Part shown: piece after piece, positions 24,935 to 32,825 of the stretch
How positions within the stretch are numbered: the stretch's first letter is position 1
Layout of the letters: every line of letters starts with the position of its first letter
NCBI GenBank assembly: GCA_035551475.1
Contig: DASZMX010000125.1
Span: forward strand, 1-64,000
DNA from: DASZMX01 sp035551475
Lineage (GTDB): Bacteria; Verrucomicrobiota; Verrucomicrobiia; Limisphaerales; Palsa-1400
DNA length: 64,000 bases
Direction: 5' to 3'
Position numbers and translations under genes: made by a program
Notes under the pieces: model-generated
The model's input: only the letters and a program-made list of their open reading frames with translations
Database searches by the model: none
Told to the model about the DNA's origin: nothing

Positions 24935-25984
24935 ATGAATACTTCCCGCTCACAATCTCGCATCCATCGACGGGCGTTTTTGCAACGAAGCGCGCTCGCG
25001 GCGGCGGCTTTCGCGGCGCCCAACATTTGGGCCGACGACAAAACTGGAGCGCGCCCGCCCGTCCTCGGCGTGGGCGAATTTCGGTACGAAGCCCTCCACG
25101 ATTGGGGCGAACTGCCCGTGGGCCATGTGTACGGAAATACTCATGGCGTGGCCATCGACGCGCAGGGCCAGATTCATATCAAACATACGGTGGGCGCCGG
25201 GGCGAAAGTGGAGGATGCGATTGTGGTGTTCGATGCCGAGGGCAAATTTGTGCGCTCCTGGGGCAAGCAATACAAAGGCGGCGCGCATGGGCTGCATTTA
25301 AACCGGGAGGGCGCAGAGGAGTTTTTATATCTGTGCGATCCGAAGCGGCACCTGATCGCCAAGACTGACCTTTTCGGGCGGGAATTGTGGCGCATGTGGG
25401 CGCCCGAAAACTGCGCGGGCTACAGCGCGCCTGACGAATATTGCCCGACGAACATTGCGACCGCTCCCCATGGCGACTTCTACGCCGCCGATGGCTATGG
25501 CAAAAGTTTCATTCACCAATACGACCGAAATGCCAAATACATTCGCACCTTCGGCGGCAAAGGGAAGGACGCCGGACAAACCGATTGCCCGCACGGCTTG
25601 ATGGTGGACACGCGCGCAGCCGAGCCCACGCTGGTCGTGGCGGACCGCGGCAACCGCCGTTTGCAAACCTTCGACCTGAATGGGGCGCATCAGGGATTCG
25701 TCACCGAGGAGATTCACGCGCCCTGCCATTTTCACACGCGCGGCGAAGTGATGGTGGCGCCGGACCTGGAATCGCGCGTCACTCTGCTTGACAAGAACAA
25801 CAAGCTCATCGCGCACCTGGGGCAGGGCCCGGGTTACGGCGGCTTGCGCGATAAGACGCGCGATCATTTTACGCCGGGCCAGTTTGTGGCCCCGCATAGC
25901 GCCTGCTTCGACCACGAAGGAAATATTTTCGTGGTCGAGTGGGTCGAAGTCGGCCGCGTGACCAAGCTGCGAAAAGTAGCGTAG
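24935..25984 (+). CDS. Tat-exported NHL-repeat/six-bladed beta-propeller protein
   Basis: A 349-residue protein with a twin-arginine signal in the first ~32 residues (RIHRRAFLQRSALAAAAFA), so it is exported folded. The rest is an NHL-type propeller with repeated 'hGhaxDxxGxhhVxD' units such as NTHGVAIDAQGQIHI, FYAADGYGKSFIHQYDRNAKYIRTFG and LVVADRGNRRLQTFDLNG. NHL propellers bind partners or act as lyases/hydrolases; no catalytic motif is clear. It is convergent with the Gfo/Idh/MocA gene, only 10 bp from its end. The ATG at 24935 is chosen because it starts the signal peptide. Confidence 0.82.
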   Translation: MNTSRSQSRIHRRAFLQRSALAAAAFAAPNIWADDKTGARPPVLGVGEFRYEALHDWGELPVGHVYGNTHGVAIDAQGQIHIKHTVGAGAKVEDAIVVFDAEGKFVRSWGKQYKGGAHGLHLNREGAEEFLYLCDPKRHLIAKTDLFGRELWRMWAPENCAGYSAPDEYCPTNIATAPHGDFYAADGYGKSFIHQYDRNAKYIRTFGGKGKDAGQTDCPHGLMVDTRAAEPTLVVADRGNRRLQTFDLNGAHQGFVTEEIHAPCHFHTRGEVMVAPDLESRVTLLDKNNKLIAHLGQGPGYGGLRDKTRDHFTPGQFVAPHSACFDHEGNIFVVEWVEVGRVTKLRKVA

Positions 25985-25994
25985 GCCGGGCGCG

Positions 25995-27425
25995 CTAAGT
26001 GACCACAAAGGGGACGCGATACACGCGGCTGAGGAACACGTTGGCCTGCAGCGGCGCGGTGAATTGTTCGCTGGCGGGATCCATTTGCAGGTGCAGACCC
26101 AAATGCAATGGCGTGGATTCCAGATTGACGCCGTTGGCGGCGAGATGCTCGGTCATGCGAGCGAGGGTGGCGGACGCGGCGGTGTTGGATTTGAGATCCT
26201 CGCGCACGGCGGCCGCCGGCTGGGTCTGACCCACCCGATACGAAATATTGGACGTGTGACAGAGGGCGCTGGAGAGATGACCGTCTAGAATGGGAGCGTG
26301 CAAGTCGGTTTCTTTGCGGCTGCGCACGGCCTTGAGAAAATTCTCGAAATGGCTGGAGGCGCCTTCGAAACTTTTGATGAGTTTGCCATCCGGAGAAAAG
26401 GCCTTGGCGCTGCGGTAATCCGGCACGACCACGTAACCGCCCTCGCAATCGACGACCACCCCGATGGTCGCGCCCTCATAGGCGTCCATTTCCTTGGCGC
26501 CGGCGCGGGCGGGCAGGCCGCGCACTTCCATGATGAGCGGCGCGCGTTCGTAATCGTGGATGGAGAATAGCGTATTGGGAGTTTCACCGTCATCGACGTA
26601 TCCGAAGCGTCCGCCGACGGTCAAGACGCGGGGCGATAACGCCGGTTCGCCGAGAAACCAGCGGGCCACATCCATTTCATGAATGCCTTGGTTGCCGATG
26701 TCGCCGTCGCCATAGCTCCAGAACCAATGCCAATCGTAATGGAATTTGGAGCGGTGCGGAGGCACAACGGGCGCGGGGCCTGACCAAAGATCATAATCCA
26801 CGCTCGCGGGGATGGGCAGGGGCGAACTGGTTTTGCCAATGCTGGGACGCGGCTTATAGCAGAGACCGCGCGAGACTTTAATCTTGCCGAGGTTGCCCTG
26901 GCGCACCCATTCGACGGCTTCGCGCAGGCCTTCGCTCGATCGGCTTTGCGTGCCGGTCTGGACGATTTTGTTATGCTGCCGCGCCGCGGCGACGATGCGG
27001 CGGCCTTCCCAAACGGTGTGCGAAACGGGCTTTTCCAAGTACACATCCTTGCCGGCCTGGATGCTCCAAATCGCGGCGAGAGCGTGCCAATGGTTCGGCG
27101 TGGCAATGGTGACGGCGTCCACGTTTTTGCTTTCCAGCAATTGGCGAATATCAGTGTAGGCTTCGACCTCCCGCCCTTTCTTGCGAAACTCCGCGACGCC
27201 CCAGTCAAGCACATCGCGATCCACGTCGCAGAGGGCCGTGATGCGCGCGCCTTTGATTTCGTTGAGCTCCTTGATGTGATCTTTGCCGCGGCTGTGAAAA
27301 CCGATGACCGCCAGCCGGATGTCGTCGTTGGCGCCGGGCGTTTGCGCCTCGGAACGCGGGGAGAGGGCGGCTACGCCGGCGGCAAGCGCGGCGTGGCGGA
27401 GAAAAGAGCGGCGAGAAGTTTTCAT
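25995..27425 (-). CDS. Tat-exported Gfo/Idh/MocA family oxidoreductase
   Basis: A 476-residue NAD(P)-dependent oxidoreductase with a Tat signal (SRRSFLRHAALAAGVAAL). The Rossmann domain has IRLAVIGFHSRGKDHI, where the usual GxGxxG is GFHSRG, an altered but family-compatible loop, followed by ALCDVD, VTIATPNHWHAL and the catalytic-lysine motif EKPVSHTVWEGR. The C-terminal half has DWHWFWSYGDGDIGNQGIHEMDVARW, typical of the large Bacteroidetes/Verrucomicrobia/Planctomycetes periplasmic subfamily implicated in sugar metabolism. Its stop overlaps the upstream gene's partner arrangement by ATGA at 27422-27425, so it precedes and is coupled to the DUF6807 gene in reverse order: the DUF6807 gene is upstream and this start overlaps that gene's stop. 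Confidence 0.9.
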   Translation of the reverse strand: MKTSRRSFLRHAALAAGVAALSPRSEAQTPGANDDIRLAVIGFHSRGKDHIKELNEIKGARITALCDVDRDVLDWGVAEFRKKGREVEAYTDIRQLLESKNVDAVTIATPNHWHALAAIWSIQAGKDVYLEKPVSHTVWEGRRIVAAARQHNKIVQTGTQSRSSEGLREAVEWVRQGNLGKIKVSRGLCYKPRPSIGKTSSPLPIPASVDYDLWSGPAPVVPPHRSKFHYDWHWFWSYGDGDIGNQGIHEMDVARWFLGEPALSPRVLTVGGRFGYVDDGETPNTLFSIHDYERAPLIMEVRGLPARAGAKEMDAYEGATIGVVVDCEGGYVVVPDYRSAKAFSPDGKLIKSFEGASSHFENFLKAVRSRKETDLHAPILDGHLSSALCHTSNISYRVGQTQPAAAVREDLKSNTAASATLARMTEHLAANGVNLESTPLHLGLHLQMDPASEQFTAPLQANVFLSRVYRVPFVVT

Positions 27426-28402
27426 GGCTGGCAATATTCCTTGTAGTGTTCGGCGACTTTGGCCTGGGTGTCGTCGCCTTCGTGCAGATAAAAACGGTAG
27501 CGGAAGGTGATGCTTTGCCCCGCCGCCACGGTCATGTCCCCCGTCCCGGCGGGCTTGTTTTCAAAATGGTGGATGCCCCACGGATTGGCGGCGAACAGCC
27601 CATAATCGCGCACATGCCACCAGGTGGGATGACGCGGATTGGAGGGGTGATCAAATATCGCGATGCCGACGGTTTTGCCGTTGACGGGGCCAAAGTAGTC
27701 GCACCAATCGGCGCGTTTTCCCCAAGTGGCGTTGTCACGAGCGCCGGTGGAGAGAACGATATGGCCCTCGCCGGGTTTCTTGTCGGCGCGTTTGAGGCGC
27801 ATGGAATCCGCCACGCGCACGGCGATGGCGCCGTCCTTGTCATCGCCAAACACCACCGGCTTATCGGCGGGGGCGTGCAGCGTGATTTCAAAATCGAACA
27901 AGCGCTCGTTGTCGGGCCGGGCATAAATCTTCATCGTGCGTTCATCCGTGCAAACAATCGCGCCGTCTTTGGTCACCCAATCGTCTGTGGAGCTAATGAC
28001 GCCGAACTGGTCGCCGGATTGGACGGCGGTGAATTTGCGATGGACGATTTTCGCGCCGGCTTTGCTGACAAAGGTGTTGTTGGTCTGAATGTCCGTCCAA
28101 AAATCGACGCCGTCCACGCTGCTATGGGCATACCAAAGAGAACGATGATGGGGATGATCGTGCTCTTCGCCGACGCCGGCTTCCATCGGCCAGGTCCGGG
28201 TCATGGGAGCTTCCGCCGGGCCCAGCAGGGGATAAAAATAAGGGCGGGGCGCGTTGGTGAAATGGTATTCGCTGAATAATTTGCCGTTGATTTCGATGCG
28301 CAGGCGGTCGTCCAATTCCGTGATGTGGACGGCTTGGGCCGCGGCGGACAAGGTGGCGGCGAGAAAGGCGGAAAGGTAAAAGCCAGTGGCCAGGAATTTC
28401 AT
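27422..28402 (-). CDS. Secreted DUF6807 (PmoA-annotated) family protein
   Basis: A 326-residue exported protein (signal MKFLATGFYLSAFLAATLSAAAQA). The mature part matches the DUF6807 family, often annotated 'PmoA': YHFTNAPRPYFYPLLGP, the histidine cluster EEHDHPHHRSLWYAH and DWCDYFGPVNGKTVGIAIFDHPSNPRHPTWWHVRDYGLFAANP. Family members are found beside Gfo/Idh/MocA oxidoreductases and glycan-degradation genes; the name PmoA does not imply methane oxidation. The ATG at 28402 starts the signal peptide. The following oxidoreductase start overlaps its stop (ATGA). Confidence 0.85.
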   Translation of the reverse strand: MKFLATGFYLSAFLAATLSAAAQAVHITELDDRLRIEINGKLFSEYHFTNAPRPYFYPLLGPAEAPMTRTWPMEAGVGEEHDHPHHRSLWYAHSSVDGVDFWTDIQTNNTFVSKAGAKIVHRKFTAVQSGDQFGVISSTDDWVTKDGAIVCTDERTMKIYARPDNERLFDFEITLHAPADKPVVFGDDKDGAIAVRVADSMRLKRADKKPGEGHIVLSTGARDNATWGKRADWCDYFGPVNGKTVGIAIFDHPSNPRHPTWWHVRDYGLFAANPWGIHHFENKPAGTGDMTVAAGQSITFRYRFYLHEGDDTQAKVAEHYKEYCQP

Positions 28403-28517
28403 GAAGCCACGATGCTGCCAAAGAATCAGGCGGCAGGAAAAGCAAATTGATATGACTTTCCCGCCGCGTATCCACAAAAAAGTGAACCTTTCACCAGCCA
28501 GCCGTTACTAACGGGCG

Positions 28518-29759
28518 ATGAACATAAGAAAACTATTTTGCATCGTGGCGCTGGGCGCGACAGGCGTGACGGCGGAAACCCAGGGGCAGGAATTTCGCAC
28601 CGACGTTAATCCGGCGTTGCGTTATTACGAGGCATTCATCGTCGGACGGGAACTGGCGCCCGCGGACAAGGACTATTTGCTGACCAATGAATGGCGGGGC
28701 CAGACGCTGCCGGAACGCGTCGGCACGCTCCTGGCGAGTTATAATAACGCCTTTCAGTTCGTGCGCCGGGCCGGGCAGGCGACCGTGCCGTGCGATTGGG
28801 GCATCGATTTGAGCGATGGCGCCGAAACTCTCTTGCCGCATCTGGCGCGCTGCCGGGCGCTGGCGCAGATCGGGCAAGTGCGCGTGTTGTGGGATTTGCA
28901 AACAGGCCGGGAAGCGGAAGGGAGTGAGGATTTAATCGGGCTCTTCGCGCTGGCGCGTAATTCCTCGCAGGACGGAACGCTGATAGGCTGCCTGGTGCAG
29001 TTTGCGATGGAAGGGTTGGTGTTAGGGTCGGTCGAGGCCAATTACGGTCGGTTTTCGCCCGCCACGCTGCAGCGGTTGGCGGAGGGATTTGACGCGGCGC
29101 CGCGCGCGGGAACGTGTGCGGAGGCAATGTTGAAAGGGGAAAAAGCGCTCTTCAGCGATTGGCTTAAGCGCAAGATTTTTGAATTCCGCCAGGAATACCC
29201 GGGAGACGAGGGGAAAGTGATGGCCAAAGTGACGGCGCTGTTTGCGGATATGAAAGATGAGTCCGGCAAGAATCCGTGGATGGACGCCATCACGGGGCTG
29301 AAGACAAGTGAGGGCGTCTTGCAGGCGGCCCATGATTCGGAGTTGCTGGTGGATCGCGCCGCGCAGGTCATGGCGTTGCCCTACGCGGCCTTTGGCGAAG
29401 CGGCGAAACAATTCCAGACCGATGTGGCCGCTTCCGGCAATGCGCTCGCCATCCTGGGCATGCCCGCCATCCTCAAAGCGCGCGCCAAGGAATTTCGCGC
29501 GCAGGCCAAGTTCGCGATGTTTCACGCGGCTGTCGCCTATAAACTTCACGGCCAGGAAGGTTTGCAGGCCTGCGCGGATCCGTTCGGGCAGGGGCCGTTT
29601 GCCTTTGAGCGGTTTTTCTTCCAAGGCGTGGATCGGGGATTCAAGCTGACCTCGGCGCTGATGCAGGATGGCCAGCGCGAGGCGCTGATCTTCGTGGAAT
29701 CCGACGGGCCGGGATTCTTCACGGAGAACGCGCGGCTGGGCCAGCCGCTGTCAAAATAG
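28518..29759 (+). CDS. Hypothetical secreted protein, 413 aa
   Basis: I do not recognise the family. A probable signal peptide covers the first ~23 residues (KLFCIVALGATGVTAETQGQEF). The mature protein is rich in alpha helix, with conserved-looking segments such as ALRYYEAFIVGRELAP, WGIDLSDGAETLLPHLARCRALAQIG and a C-terminus ending in FVESDGPGFFTENARLGQPLSK. The N-terminal layout (paired helices, 'LLPHLARxRxLA') recalls helical periplasmic proteins seen in Verrucomicrobia and Planctomycetes near sigma factors. It lies just upstream of an ECF sigma/anti-sigma pair on the same strand, which may control it or share its stimulus. Confidence 0.65.
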   Translation: MNIRKLFCIVALGATGVTAETQGQEFRTDVNPALRYYEAFIVGRELAPADKDYLLTNEWRGQTLPERVGTLLASYNNAFQFVRRAGQATVPCDWGIDLSDGAETLLPHLARCRALAQIGQVRVLWDLQTGREAEGSEDLIGLFALARNSSQDGTLIGCLVQFAMEGLVLGSVEANYGRFSPATLQRLAEGFDAAPRAGTCAEAMLKGEKALFSDWLKRKIFEFRQEYPGDEGKVMAKVTALFADMKDESGKNPWMDAITGLKTSEGVLQAAHDSELLVDRAAQVMALPYAAFGEAAKQFQTDVAASGNALAILGMPAILKARAKEFRAQAKFAMFHAAVAYKLHGQEGLQACADPFGQGPFAFERFFFQGVDRGFKLTSALMQDGQREALIFVESDGPGFFTENARLGQPLSK

Positions 29760-29795
29760 TTCGCGCGCGCGGCGGTTTCGGGATAAGAATCCCAT

Positions 29796-30353
29796 GTGTT
29801 CAGCTTAAGCCCAGCGTTTGTGGACATCGCCTCCCCAAACCCGCGGAGTCTGCTCGACCAGGCGCGGTCCGGCGACGCCGAGGCGTTTGGGGAAATTTGC
29901 CGCCAGCATGAGGCGCGCCTGCTGCGGCAGGCCATGACCTTGTGCGGCAATGCGGCGGCGGCGGAAGACCTGGCCCAGGAAACGTTGGTGGAAGCCTGGA
30001 AATGTCTGCGGAAATTCGACGGCCGCTGCCAGTTTTTCACCTGGCTTTGCGCCATTCTTCTCAATCGCTTTCGGAATTCCTTGCGCGTCCGGCGTCCAGC
30101 CCTGGCGGCTGATCCGGGCGAGGGCGTCGAGAGCGGCCCGGATCAATTGCTGGCGCAACAGGAGCGCTCGGCGCGCGTGCGGCAGTGCATCGCGGCCTTG
30201 CCGTCCAAGCATCAACAGGTGATATTCCTGAGGTTTTATGTGGACGATTCGCTGGCGGAAATCGCCTCCGCGCTGGGCTGTTCGGTCGGCACGGTGAAGT
30301 CGCGGTTGTTTCACGCCATGGAAAAATTGCGCCGCATGAATTTGCACGAGTGA
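29796..30353 (+). CDS. ECF-type RNA polymerase sigma factor
   Basis: A 185-residue sigma-70 family factor of the extracytoplasmic function type. Region 2 spans about residues 20-90 (QARSGDAEAFGEICRQH, AEDLAQETLVEAW, CQFFTWLCAILLNRFRN), and region 4 about 125-180 (ALPSKHQQVIFLRFYVDDSLAEIASALGCSVGTVKSRLFHAMEKLR), a clear helix-turn-helix. The start is GTG at 29796 (an ATG one base earlier is out of frame); a later GTG at 29820 is possible. Its TGA overlaps the next gene's GTG start (GTGA), coupling it to the anti-sigma factor. Confidence 0.93.
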   Translation: MFSLSPAFVDIASPNPRSLLDQARSGDAEAFGEICRQHEARLLRQAMTLCGNAAAAEDLAQETLVEAWKCLRKFDGRCQFFTWLCAILLNRFRNSLRVRRPALAADPGEGVESGPDQLLAQQERSARVRQCIAALPSKHQQVIFLRFYVDDSLAEIASALGCSVGTVKSRLFHAMEKLRRMNLHE

Positions 30354-30847
30354 AAGGTTGCGCCAAAAATCGAAAACCGCTCGCTTTGATGGCGATAGGG
30401 GCCTTGGAGGAGCGCGAGGCCGATCCATTGCGCACGCATTTGCAGCGGTGCGCCGAATGCCGCGCCTACCTCAAGGAATTGGAGAGCGTGACGCAGTGCG
30501 TGCAGGAAGCCGCCGCCCCCGAGATGGCGCCCGCGCCTTTCTTCCATCGTCGCTTGCGGCATTCTCTGCTGACGGAGCGGCCGCGCCCCCTGTTCGCCTG
30601 GCGTTTGGTGATTCCCGCGATTGGCATGGCGGTGGTTTTGTTTTTGACCTCCCATCAGTCGCGCCTCACTCCGCCGGCCTCCGTGAGTCAGACGTTGGCC
30701 GTGAATGAGGCCGCTCCGACCGTATGGAATTATCAAAGGGCGGCCGGTCAATCGCCCGACGCTTTGGACTCGATGTTAAAAGCGGAGGCGCAGCGCGATT
30801 TTCCGGGCGGCCCGATTTATCGCGCCGGAACCCTGCCAGCCGACTAG
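30350..30847 (+). CDS. Anti-sigma factor with zf-HC2 domain
   Basis: A 165-residue predicted anti-sigma factor. Residues ~10-45 carry the zinc-binding anti-sigma motif HLQRCAECRAYL (His-x3-Cys-x2-Cys). A single transmembrane helix (RLVIPAIGMAVVLFLTSH) follows at about residues 85-102, leaving a ~60-residue periplasmic tail. It would hold the coupled sigma factor at the membrane until a signal is sensed outside. The GTG at 30350 overlaps the sigma stop (GTGA). The longer frame from 30185 is a shadow of the sigma gene. Confidence 0.85.
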   Translation: MKGCAKNRKPLALMAIGALEEREADPLRTHLQRCAECRAYLKELESVTQCVQEAAAPEMAPAPFFHRRLRHSLLTERPRPLFAWRLVIPAIGMAVVLFLTSHQSRLTPPASVSQTLAVNEAAPTVWNYQRAAGQSPDALDSMLKAEAQRDFPGGPIYRAGTLPAD

Positions 30848-30901
30848 GCTGCCGCCCTTTATCCGTGCCATCGGACGGAGGGCTGCTTAAAATCCAGGCG
30901 G

Positions 30902-32785
30902 ATGAGCAAGATTGTCGGCATAGATTTAGGCACAACCAATTCACTGGTGGCGACCGTGGATTCCGGCATTCCCTATGTGATTGCGGACGCGGACGGGCGG
31001 CGCCTGACGCCGTCCGTAGCGCACTTTCCCGCGGGCGGCGGCGAACCGGTGGTGGGCGAGCCGGCCAACCGGGTGCGCGCGGTGCAACCGGAGCGGACGG
31101 CGTATTCCATCAAGCGTTTCATGGGCCGGCGCGGCGCGGAAATCGCCCAGGAGGAAATGGTGTTGACTTACGCCGTGCGCGGGGCGGGCGACGGCCCGGT
31201 GACGGCGCTGCTGGGAGATCGCGCCTATTCGCCCGAGGAAATTTCCGCGGAGATCTTGAAGAAATTGAAGCGCGACGCCGCCGCCGCGCTCGGCGAGGAA
31301 GTGTCGCGCGCCGTCATCACTGTGCCCGCTTATTTCAACGACGCCCAACGGAACGCGACCAAGCGCGCGGGAGAATTGGCGGGATTCACGGTGGAGCGCA
31401 TTGTCAATGAACCCACCGCCGCCGCGCTGGCCTATGGATTGAATCGGTTGCGCGAGAAATCGAAAATTGCCGTGTACGATTTGGGCGGCGGAACGTTCGA
31501 TTTGTCGATTCTCGAACTGAACGAGGGCGTGTTTCAAGTGCTGTCCACCAATGGCAACACTCGTCTCGGAGGCGACGACATCGATGCGAGGATCAGTGAG
31601 TTTCTCGCCGCGAAAATCAAGGCGGCGGGCGGGCCGGAAGCGGCCGGAAACAGCCTGTGGCTGGCGCGGATTCGCGAGGCTGCGGAAAAGGCGAAAATTG
31701 ATTTGTCCACGGCGGAAACGGTCGAAATTTCCCTCCCCTTTCTGGCGGGCGGGTTTCATTTTCAATATCAATTGACGCGGGCGGAATTGGAGTCGTTGGC
31801 GCGCGAAATTATTGCGCGCACGCGCGCGCATTGTCTCCGCGCCCTGGCCGACGCCAAACTGGCGGCGAAAGACCTCGATCAAGTGGCGCTGGTGGGCGGC
31901 CAGACGCGCATGCCGCTGGTGCGGCGCATGGTCGCGGAGATTTTTGGCTGCGCGGAATTCAGCGAGACGCGCGGCGACCTGCGCCTGGGCGAAACGCATC
32001 ACAAGGCGGACGGCCCGTTGTTGAACACTTCGCAGAATCCCGACGAGGCCGTGGCGCTGGGCGCGGCAATTCAGGCGGAAATTCTGAGCGGCGGATTTCG
32101 CGATGTGCTGCTGCTGGACATCACCCCGTTGTCGCTCGGCATTGAAACCTTCGGCGGCCTGATGAATGTGATCATCCCGCGCAATTCCACCATTCCGATC
32201 AAGGCAGGCGAAATGTTCACCACGGCCGTGGATTACCAGACGGAGATGCTGGTGCATGTGCTGCAAGGCGAGCGCGAACGCTCCAAAGACAATTGGAGCC
32301 TCGGCCAATTCACGCTCGATTTCGAGCCCGCCGCCAAAGGCGTGCCGCGCCTCGGCGTGCAGTTTGAAATCGACGCCAACGGCATCCTGCACGTTCTCGC
32401 CCGCGACACGCGCACCGGCCGCCAGAAGATTGTGCCGATGAAATCCGCCGTCGATGTCGCCGACGCCGACGTGCAAAAAATGGTGGAGGAATCGGTGGAG
32501 CATGCCTTTGACGACCTGCGCGCGCGCCAGTGGGTGGAAGCGAAATTGCGCGCCGATGAAACACTGGCTGCGACCCGCAAGGGTTTGGCGGATGCGGACG
32601 TCAATAATCGCGAGACGATAGAGCTGGCCATGCGGAACCTGGAGTCGGCTCTCGCCGCCGAAGGCGACGTGGCCGGATTGAAGGCGGCCATCGCCGCGCT
32701 GGACGAAGCCACGCGCCCACTCGCCGAGTTGCTCATGGACCGGGCGATGGAGGCCATGCTGCAACGCAAATTGGGCGGGAATTAA
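30902..32785 (+). CDS. Hsp70 family molecular chaperone
   Basis: A 627-residue Hsp70. The ATPase domain shows the family signatures IVGIDLGTTNSLVA, VPAYFNDAQRNATKRAGELAG, IAVYDLGGGTFDLSIL and VALVGGQTRMPLVRRM, and the substrate domain starts at LLLDITPLSLGIETFGG. Between the third signature and NPDEAVALGAA there is an extra ~23-residue segment (SETRGDLRLGETHHKADGPL) not present in DnaK of E. coli. The C-terminal lid is shorter than in DnaK and lacks an EEVD- or GK-rich tail. No dnaJ or grpE is adjacent; it looks like an additional specialised Hsp70 (HscA-type) rather than the main DnaK. Confidence 0.9.
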   Translation: MSKIVGIDLGTTNSLVATVDSGIPYVIADADGRRLTPSVAHFPAGGGEPVVGEPANRVRAVQPERTAYSIKRFMGRRGAEIAQEEMVLTYAVRGAGDGPVTALLGDRAYSPEEISAEILKKLKRDAAAALGEEVSRAVITVPAYFNDAQRNATKRAGELAGFTVERIVNEPTAAALAYGLNRLREKSKIAVYDLGGGTFDLSILELNEGVFQVLSTNGNTRLGGDDIDARISEFLAAKIKAAGGPEAAGNSLWLARIREAAEKAKIDLSTAETVEISLPFLAGGFHFQYQLTRAELESLAREIIARTRAHCLRALADAKLAAKDLDQVALVGGQTRMPLVRRMVAEIFGCAEFSETRGDLRLGETHHKADGPLLNTSQNPDEAVALGAAIQAEILSGGFRDVLLLDITPLSLGIETFGGLMNVIIPRNSTIPIKAGEMFTTAVDYQTEMLVHVLQGERERSKDNWSLGQFTLDFEPAAKGVPRLGVQFEIDANGILHVLARDTRTGRQKIVPMKSAVDVADADVQKMVEESVEHAFDDLRARQWVEAKLRADETLAATRKGLADADVNNRETIELAMRNLESALAAEGDVAGLKAAIAALDEATRPLAELLMDRAMEAMLQRKLGGN

Positions 32786-32825
32786 TTTTCTCGCCACGCT
32801 GGGCGCCCTCCGCAATCCTCGCGGC

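Noticed and set aside
27422..28402. Methane monooxygenase subunit, from the PmoA name given to this family
   Set aside because: The protein is a soluble secreted DUF6807 member with no membrane monooxygenase features; the name is a misleading label.
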